Below are positions 6,202-11,176 of a DNA stretch of 11,176 bases, one piece after another. The DNA comes from Bacteroidales bacterium (GTDB taxonomy: Bacteria; Bacteroidota; Bacteroidia; Bacteroidales; Muribaculaceae): contig SFMJ01000044.1 of assembly GCA_004553095.1 (NCBI GenBank), forward strand, positions 1 to 11,176. The letters are read 5' to 3'. Both the position numbers and the translations under genes were made by a program. Under the pieces are notes generated by a model. The model had not been told where the DNA came from, did not search any database, and worked only from the letters and a program-made list of their open reading frames with translations. How positions within the stretch are numbered: the first letter of the stretch is position 1; each line of letters opens with the position of its first letter.

Positions 6202-9200
6202 ATGAGCAAAACAAAGAAATTTCTGACATGCGATGGCAACCAAGCCGCAGCGCATATCAGTTATATGTTTAGTGAGGTAGCTGCGATCTACCCGATCACT
6301 CCATCGTCACCGATGGCAGAGTATGTAGATGATTGGGCTGCAGCAGGCCGCAAGAACATGTTTGGCGAGACAGTCCATGTGCAAGAGATGCAGAGTGAAG
6401 GAGGCGCAGCAGGCGCATTGCATGGTTCGTTGCAAGCCGGAGCATTGACCACCACGTATACTGCATCCCAAGGATTGCTGTTGATGATCCCCAATATGTA
6501 TAAGATAGCAGGCGAGTTGTTGCCCTGTGTCTTCCACGTAACAGCGAGAACCTTGGCATCACATGCCTTGAGCATCTTCGGCGATCATCAGGATGTGATG
6601 GCATGTCGTCAGACAGGATTTGCAATGTTTTGCGAGGGCTCAGTTCAGGAGGTAATGGACCTTTCGGCAGTAGCCCATCTTTCAGCCATCAAGGGACGCG
6701 TACCCTTCGTAAACTTCTTCGATGGGTTCCGCACCTCACACGAGATTCAGAAGATCGAGATGCTTGAGCAGGAAGACTTGGTGCCACTGGTAGATCAGCA
6801 GGCACTTGCCGAGTTCAGAGCACGCGCTTTGAATCCCGGTAAGCCGGTGTCACGCGGCATGGCTGAGAATCCCGACGTATTCTTCCAGCATCGCGAGGCA
6901 AGCAACAAATATTATGAAGCCATACCTGAGATCGTAGAGGAATATATCAACGAGATGAACCGTCTGACCGGTCGTCAGTATGGTCTGTTCGACTACTATG
7001 GCGATCCGGATGCAGAGCGCGTAATCATCGCGATGGGATCAGTGACACAATGTATCAAGGAAGTAATCGACGACCTTCGCAAGAAGGGAGAGAAAGTCGG
7101 TTTGGTAAGCGTACACTTGTATCGACCCTTCTCGGCACGTCACTTTTTGGCAGCCGTTCCCAAGACAGCAAAGCGCATCGCAGTTCTCGACCGCACCAAA
7201 GAGCCGGGCGCCAATGGCGAGCCCCTCTACTTGGATGTCAAAGAGTGCTTCTATGGCAAGGAGAATGCTCCGGTGATCGTAGGTGGTCGCTATGGTTTGA
7301 GCTCGAAAGATACTACTCCGGCACAGATCGTAGCCGTATATGAGAATCTTAAGGCAGAGACTCCCGCCAATCAGTTCACAGTCGGCATCGAGGATGATCT
7401 TACTCACCTCTCACTCCCTGTAGGGGAAGAGATCAATGTCGGTGGCGAGGGTATGTTCCAAGCCAAGTTCTATGGTCTCGGTGCAGATGGTACAGTCGGC
7501 GCGAACAAGAACTCGGTGAAGATCATCGGTGACAACACCGACAAATATTGCCAGGCATACTTCTCCTACGACTCCAAGAAGTCGGGTGGTTTCACATGTT
7601 CACACCTCAGATTCGGAGACGAACCGATCCGTTCGACCTACTTGGTGAACACACCTAACTTCGTGGCATGTCACGTTCAGGCATACCTCCACATGTATGA
7701 TGTGACCCGCGGCTTGCAGCCCAACGGCACCTTCCTCTTGAACACCATCTGGGATGGCGAAGAATTGGAGCGCAATCTTCCCAACAAGGTGAAGAGATAT
7801 TTTGCAAAGAACAATATCACCGTATATTATATCAACGCAACGAAGATCGCACAGGAGATCGGACTTGGCAACCGCACCAACACTATTCTTCAGAGTGCCT
7901 TCTTCCGCATCACAGAGGTTATCCCCGTAGACTTGGCTATCGAGCAGATGAAGAAATTCATCGTGAAGTCATATGGCAAGAAGGGAGAGAACATCGTGAA
8001 TATGAACAATCAGGCAGTGGATCGCGGAGGCGAATATCACAAGCTTGAGGTCAAGGCAGAGTGGGCAAATCTTGCCGACGAAGCAGTATCGGTTGACGAT
8101 GCACCTGAATTCGTACAGACTGTATGCCGACCGATCAATGCCCAAGATGGCGACTTGCTTCCGGTGAGCACCTTCAAGGATAACGCAGATGGCACATGGG
8201 CACCCGGCACAGCAGCCTACGAGAAGCGAGGTGTAGCGAACTTCGTGCCTGAATGGAACGTCGACAACTGTATCCAGTGTAACATGTGTTCGTATGTATG
8301 TCCTCACGCAGCAATCAGGCCCTTCATTTTGACAGAGGAAGAGGCATCGGCAGCACCCTTCGGCGATGAGCACTGCAAGCCTGCCAACGGCAAGCAATTT
8401 GCCGGCATGAAATTTGTGGAGCAAGTGGATGTGTTAGACTGCTTGGGATGCGGCAACTGTGTGGATGTATGTCCCGGCATGAGAGGCGAGAAGGCCCTGA
8501 AGATGGTAGACATCGAGAGCCAGCTCGACCAGGATAAGAACTGGGAATGGCTTGTGAAGAATGTCAAGAGCAAGGCAGACTTGGTGGATGTAGCCGCCAA
8601 TGTCAAGAACAGCCAGTTGGCACAGCCACTGTTCGAGTTCTCCGGCGCATGCTCCGGTTGCGGTGAGACACCCTATTTGAAGTTGATCTCTCAACTCTTC
8701 GGATCGCGTCAGATTGTAGCAAATGCCACAGGATGTAGTTCAATTTACTCAGGATCAGTGCCCTCGACCCCCTATACCACCAATGAGAATGGCTGTGGAC
8801 CGGCATGGGCAAACTCCCTCTTCGAGGACTTCTGCGAATATGGTCTTGGTATGCAGTTGGCATACGAGAAGCTCCGCAGCCGTGTGGTCGAAGCGGCAGA
8901 GAACATTGCCGGCAATGCCGATGCACCGGAGTCAGCAAAGGTAGCAGCACAGGCATGGCTTGACAATCGTGAAGATTCGAAGTTGTCATACAGCACAGGC
9001 AAGGCTTTGGAGGCAGCCGTAAGCGAGGGAGCAAAGAAGGGATGTCCCGACTGCTCTACTATCGCAAGTCTATCGGCATATCTCACCAAGCGCAGCCAGT
9101 GGATCATCGGTGGCGACGGCGCAAGCTACGACATCGGTTTCGGAGGTCTGGATCATGTGATCGCATCGGGCAAGAATGTGAACATTCTTGTTCTTGACAC

Positions 9201-9759
9201 CGAGGTATACTCCAACACCGGAGGACAGTCATCGAAGGCAACACCTATCGGAGCGATTGCGAAGTTTGCCGCCGCCGGCAAGCGCGTACGCAAGAAAGAT
9301 CTTGGTATGATCGCGACTACCTACGGCTATGTATATGTGGCACAGGTAGCGATGGGTGCTGACAATGCACAGACACTGAAAGCCATCCGCGAGGCAGAGG
9401 CATACGACGGACCGTCATTGGTGATCGCCTACGCCCCCTGTATCAACCATGGTATCAAGAAGGGTATGGGACACAGCCAGCAGGAAGAGAAGCTTGCAGT
9501 CGAGAGTGGCTACTGGCATCTCTGGCGCTACAATCCCGAGCTTGAGGCAGAGGGTAAGAATCCCTTCATACTCGACTCCAAAGAGCCGGATTGGGATAAG
9601 TTTGACGACTTCTTGAAGGGAGAGGTACGTTTTGCATCGCTCTTCAAGCTCTTCCCCGAGCAGGCAGCTGAGCTCTTTGCAGCATGCAAGGAGAACGCTC
9701 AATGGCGTTATGGCAACTACAAGCGCCTCGCTTCGCAAAAGTGGGGTTCAGAAGAATAA
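6202..9759 (+). CDS. nifJ: Pyruvate:ferredoxin (flavodoxin) oxidoreductase, single-chain
   Basis: The 1185-aa product is a full-length homodimer-type PFOR, predicted to convert pyruvate and CoA to acetyl-CoA and CO2 while reducing ferredoxin or flavodoxin in the cytosol of an anaerobe. Domains in order: N-terminal pyrimidine-binding domain with YPITPSSPMAEYVDDWA (from about residue 30), transketolase-C-like domain (about 260-400), gamma domain with KKSGGFTCSHLRFG (about 460-475), and a double 4Fe-4S ferredoxin domain with Cys 690/693/696/700 and 747/750/753/757. The C-terminal thiamine-diphosphate domain has GDGASYDIGFGGLDH and NTGGQSSKATP. Cys817, 820, 845 and 1080 match the positions that bind the proximal cluster in Desulfovibrio PFOR. 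All expected cluster ligands are present, so the enzyme looks intact. It stands alone between its own promoter and terminator. The symbol follows family naming; no nitrogen-fixation genes are present. Confidence 0.97.
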   Translation: MSKTKKFLTCDGNQAAAHISYMFSEVAAIYPITPSSPMAEYVDDWAAAGRKNMFGETVHVQEMQSEGGAAGALHGSLQAGALTTTYTASQGLLLMIPNMYKIAGELLPCVFHVTARTLASHALSIFGDHQDVMACRQTGFAMFCEGSVQEVMDLSAVAHLSAIKGRVPFVNFFDGFRTSHEIQKIEMLEQEDLVPLVDQQALAEFRARALNPGKPVSRGMAENPDVFFQHREASNKYYEAIPEIVEEYINEMNRLTGRQYGLFDYYGDPDAERVIIAMGSVTQCIKEVIDDLRKKGEKVGLVSVHLYRPFSARHFLAAVPKTAKRIAVLDRTKEPGANGEPLYLDVKECFYGKENAPVIVGGRYGLSSKDTTPAQIVAVYENLKAETPANQFTVGIEDDLTHLSLPVGEEINVGGEGMFQAKFYGLGADGTVGANKNSVKIIGDNTDKYCQAYFSYDSKKSGGFTCSHLRFGDEPIRSTYLVNTPNFVACHVQAYLHMYDVTRGLQPNGTFLLNTIWDGEELERNLPNKVKRYFAKNNITVYYINATKIAQEIGLGNRTNTILQSAFFRITEVIPVDLAIEQMKKFIVKSYGKKGENIVNMNNQAVDRGGEYHKLEVKAEWANLADEAVSVDDAPEFVQTVCRPINAQDGDLLPVSTFKDNADGTWAPGTAAYEKRGVANFVPEWNVDNCIQCNMCSYVCPHAAIRPFILTEEEASAAPFGDEHCKPANGKQFAGMKFVEQVDVLDCLGCGNCVDVCPGMRGEKALKMVDIESQLDQDKNWEWLVKNVKSKADLVDVAANVKNSQLAQPLFEFSGACSGCGETPYLKLISQLFGSRQIVANATGCSSIYSGSVPSTPYTTNENGCGPAWANSLFEDFCEYGLGMQLAYEKLRSRVVEAAENIAGNADAPESAKVAAQAWLDNREDSKLSYSTGKALEAAVSEGAKKGCPDCSTIASLSAYLTKRSQWIIGGDGASYDIGFGGLDHVIASGKNVNILVLDTEVYSNTGGQSSKATPIGAIAKFAAAGKRVRKKDLGMIATTYGYVYVAQVAMGADNAQTLKAIREAEAYDGPSLVIAYAPCINHGIKKGMGHSQQEEKLAVESGYWHLWRYNPELEAEGKNPFILDSKEPDWDKFDDFLKGEVRFASLFKLFPEQAAELFAACKENAQWRYGNYKRLASQKWGSEE

Positions 9760-9784
9760 AAAGAACCTACTTAACATCTAAATA

Positions 9785-9822
9785 AAAGAGAGCCGATCTA
9801 ATATGATAGATTGGCTCTCTTT
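9785..9822 (+). terminator. Strong terminator after the PFOR gene
   Basis: A 16-bp stem (9785-9800 with 9807-9822, one G-T wobble) closes a six-base loop. Its base is AAA on the left and TTT on the right. It begins 25 nt after the stop codon and probably ends the nifJ transcript. The T-run is short and continues into TATGATT. Confidence 0.85.
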
Positions 9823-9869
9823 ATGATTAGAGGCAAATTTGAGACACATTTGGGGTAAAAAAGAGGTTA

Positions 9870-9879
9870 AGAGCGCTCT
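9870..9879. repeat. Palindrome AGAGCGCTCT, copy 1
   Basis: A perfect 10-bp palindrome lies between the nifJ terminator and the tRNA-Met promoter. The same 10-mer recurs at 10135-10144, on the other side of the tRNA. It may be a protein-binding site; function unknown. Confidence 0.5.
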
Positions 9880-9934
9880 AATTGTAGGATTTTGCAGAAA
9901 AGTGCAAAAAAAGTAGTGAAAAAAGTGCAAAAAA

Positions 9935-9966
9935 TTTGGTCATATCAAAAAAAAGTTCTAATTTTG
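9935..9966 (+). promoter_or_regulatory. Promoter of tRNA-Met
   Basis: TTTG (9935-9938) and TAATTTTG (9959-9966) are separated by 20 nt, matching the Bacteroidota consensus. The -7 box ends 13 nt before the tRNA. Two copies of AAAAGTGCAAAAAA (9898-9911, 9921-9934) lie directly upstream and could serve as an A-rich UP-like element. Confidence 0.82.
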
Positions 9967-9979
9967 CATTCGAAAACAT

Positions 9980-10051
<72 letters not shown>

Positions 10052-10062
10052 CAAAGGAAAAT

Positions 10063-10096
10063 CGGCTACGGTAAAGAGACTGTAGCCGTTTTTTTT
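10063..10096 (+). terminator. Rho-independent terminator of tRNA-Met
   Basis: CGGCTAC (10063-10069) pairs with GTAGCCG (10082-10088), extended by one G-T wobble around a 10-nt loop, and is followed at once by eight T residues (10089-10096). This is a textbook intrinsic terminator 11 nt after the tRNA. Confidence 0.93.
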
Positions 10097-10133
10097 ATTA
10101 TCATTTCATCATGTTAGTGCTATCTGAGAATGA

Positions 10134-10145
10134 TAGAGCGCTCTA
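10134..10145. repeat. Palindrome TAGAGCGCTCTA, copy 2
   Basis: A perfect 12-bp palindrome sits 38 nt upstream of the pseudouridine synthase start and contains the same 10-bp core as 9870-9879. No good TAnnTTTG promoter is visible in the 87 nt between the tRNA terminator and the gene, so the palindrome may mark its control region. Confidence 0.5.
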
Positions 10146-10183
10146 GAGAGGAATCATGGTAAGAATCAATCAAACGAGGTGGT

Positions 10184-10837
10184 ATGGACGTAGTATATGA
10201 GGATAATCACATCATCGTGGTGTATAAGGAGGTCGGCGAAATAGTCCAGGGAGACAAGACAGGCGACACTCCCCTATCGGAGTATGTCAAGGCATATATC
10301 AAGGAGAAATATCAGAAGCCGGGCAATGTGTTCTGCGGCGTGGTGCATCGTATCGACCGACCGGTGTCGGGCTTGGTGATTTTTGCTCGTACGTCGAAGG
10401 CCTTGGAGCGTCTGAATGGTATGTTGCGCGATGGAGAGATCCACAAGACTTATCGCGCCTTGGTGGAGGGACATCCGGAGCGGGAAGAGGCGCTGTTGGA
10501 GGATATGCTGGTGTCAGATGGCAGGATCAACAAGACCTTTGTGGCACGCCGAGGTGATCCGAAGGCAAAGATGTGTCGATTAAAATATCGCACGATAGAG
10601 CGCGGGGAACGCTACACGATGCTTGAGGTGGATCTGATGACGGGACGCAAGCATCAGATCAGGGCACAGCTCTCAGCGATGGGCCATCCGATCAAAGGGG
10701 ATTTGAAATATGGGGCACGCCGCAGCAACAAAGATGGAGGCATATCACTACAAGCCTACAGGATCCGATTCATCCACCCGGTAAGCAAGCAAGAGATAGA
10801 CCTTACAGTATCAGAAGAAAAGCGACTAAAGCTATAA
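10184..10837 (+). CDS. RluA-family pseudouridine synthase
   Basis: The 217-aa product belongs to the RluA/RluC/RluD family, which isomerises specific uridines in rRNA or tRNA to pseudouridine. Seen: an N-terminal YEDNHIIVVYKEVG (5-18), the catalytic motif HRIDRPVSGLVIFARTSKA with the nucleophilic Asp58, KTYRALVEG (88-96), the RNA-contacting GRKHQIRAQL (154-163), and GHPIKGDLKYG (167-177). There is no N-terminal S4 domain; the protein starts directly with the catalytic domain, like RluA and shorter family members. The exact target uridine cannot be read from the sequence. The ATG at 10184 gives the family-typical start; an upstream ATG at 10156 is out of frame. It stands alone, after a tRNA terminator and before a long inverted repeat. 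Confidence 0.92.
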   Translation: MDVVYEDNHIIVVYKEVGEIVQGDKTGDTPLSEYVKAYIKEKYQKPGNVFCGVVHRIDRPVSGLVIFARTSKALERLNGMLRDGEIHKTYRALVEGHPEREEALLEDMLVSDGRINKTFVARRGDPKAKMCRLKYRTIERGERYTMLEVDLMTGRKHQIRAQLSAMGHPIKGDLKYGARRSNKDGGISLQAYRIRFIHPVSKQEIDLTVSEEKRLKL

Positions 10838-10881
10838 GAGGATTTTCAGAGCGCGTTAGTCAAAGCAACGGAAATCCTACG

Positions 10882-10948
10882 AAAAACATCGTTAGCAGAC
10901 AAATATAAGCAAAAATTGGGGCTATATTTGTCTGCTAACGATGTTTTT
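10882..10948 (+). repeat. 26-bp perfect inverted repeat, probable terminator hairpin
   Basis: Arms 10882-10907 and 10923-10948 are exact reverse complements over 26 bp, with a 15-nt spacer that can pair two further bases beyond a bulged A. The left arm starts with five A residues and the right arm ends in TTTTT followed by ATTATA. It starts 44 nt after the pseudouridine synthase stop and can end that transcript; being A/T-symmetric it could act in both directions. It is unusually long for a simple terminator, and its right arm contains the -33 element of the next gene. Confidence 0.9.
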
Positions 10949-10958
10949 ATTATATTTG
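10927..10958 (+). promoter_or_regulatory. Promoter of the terminal ATPase gene
   Basis: TTTG (10927-10930) and TATATTTG (10951-10958) are spaced by exactly 20 nt, a full match to the Bacteroidota consensus. A start near 10965 would leave about 30 nt before the ATG. The -33 box lies in the right arm of the 26-bp inverted repeat. The -7 box begins a 7-bp-arm inverted repeat (10951-10957/10964-10970) that would overlap the transcription start and could be an operator. Other TATATTTG sequences occur at 10923-10930 and 10986-10993 but lack a well-placed -33 partner. Confidence 0.75.
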
Positions 10959-10995
10959 CAGATAAATATAGACCATTTTTAACAATATATTTGAT

Positions 10996-11176
10996 ATGAC
11001 CAATATAATAGGAAGAGAACGAGAAATTGACGAGTTGATGTCATTATACAATAGTGGCAAGGCCGAGTTTGTAGCAGTGTACGGCAGAAGAAGGGTTGGC
11101 AAGACCTACCTAATAGATGAGACCTTTCGAGATAAAATTACGTTCCGGCATGCAGGTCTATCACCGGTAGATGAGG
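10996..11176 (+). CDS. AAA/archaeal-type ATPase, N-terminal part (cut by window end)
   Basis: Sixty codons are visible, starting MTNIIGREREIDELMSLYNS and continuing through the Walker A motif GRRRVGKT (about residues 31-38). The pattern IGRxxEIxxL...VxVYGRRRVGKTYL is typical of the STAND/MNS-type archaeal ATPase family (Pfam ATPase_2 group), which is abundant in Bacteroidales genomes, often in many copies and often with a C-terminal nuclease-like domain. Molecular function in these bacteria is poorly known. Only the N-terminal part is present, so Walker B, sensor motifs and any C-terminal domain cannot be judged. The ATG at 10996 is supported by the conserved N-terminus and by a matching promoter 38 nt upstream. 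The preceding inverted repeat suggests a separate transcription unit or the edge of a transferred segment. Confidence 0.88.
   Translation, partial: MTNIIGREREIDELMSLYNSGKAEFVAVYGRRRVGKTYLIDETFRDKITFRHAGLSPVDE

Noticed and set aside
10986..10993. Third TATATTTG just before the ATPase ATG as a promoter
   Set aside because: It has no -33 element at the right distance and lies two bases from the start codon; the pair at 10927-10958 fits far better.

Overview
The window looks like a chromosomal housekeeping segment from a member of the Bacteroidota, most likely the order Bacteroidales. Five promoters fit or nearly fit the characteristic Bacteroidota pattern (a -33 TTTG/TTG and a -7 TAnnTTTG about 19-20 nt apart). 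Start codons are preceded by A-rich stretches rather than Shine-Dalgarno sequences, the tRNA genes do not encode CCA, and the proteins have a Bacteroidales flavour. Species cannot be fixed from the sequence alone.

Layout. Positions 1-148 hold a minus-strand tRNA-Leu(UAG) with its terminator. A short divergent promoter region (149-248) separates it from a plus-strand gene series: a TetR-type regulator, fabG (3-oxoacyl-ACP reductase), ispD (MEP-pathway cytidylyltransferase), recG (branched-DNA helicase), a possible 34-aa small ORF, and a DEAD-box-type RNA helicase with a DbpA-like C-terminus. Gaps in this series are 12-113 nt and no internal terminator is visible, so it may be one long operon. 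A 14-bp tandem repeat sits at the ispD/recG junction. A 206-nt gap with a strong promoter then leads to a large monocistronic nifJ-type pyruvate:ferredoxin oxidoreductase (6202-9759), closed by a strong terminator. A tRNA-Met(CAU) with initiator-type features follows, with its own promoter and terminator, then a RluA-family pseudouridine synthase. A 26-bp perfect inverted repeat follows that gene, and the window ends inside an AAA/archaeal-type ATPase gene.

How the genes work together. The first block joins lipid synthesis (FabG), isoprenoid precursor synthesis (IspD), DNA repair (RecG) and ribosome-linked RNA remodelling under a possible TetR-type regulator. NifJ is a core enzyme of anaerobic pyruvate metabolism. 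The tRNAs and the pseudouridine synthase belong to translation. Nothing here forms a clear new multi-gene system. The least explained parts are the small ORF that overlaps the RNA helicase start, the nested repeats and promoter in front of the terminal ATPase, the paired AGAGCGCTCT palindromes, and the ispD/recG tandem repeat.
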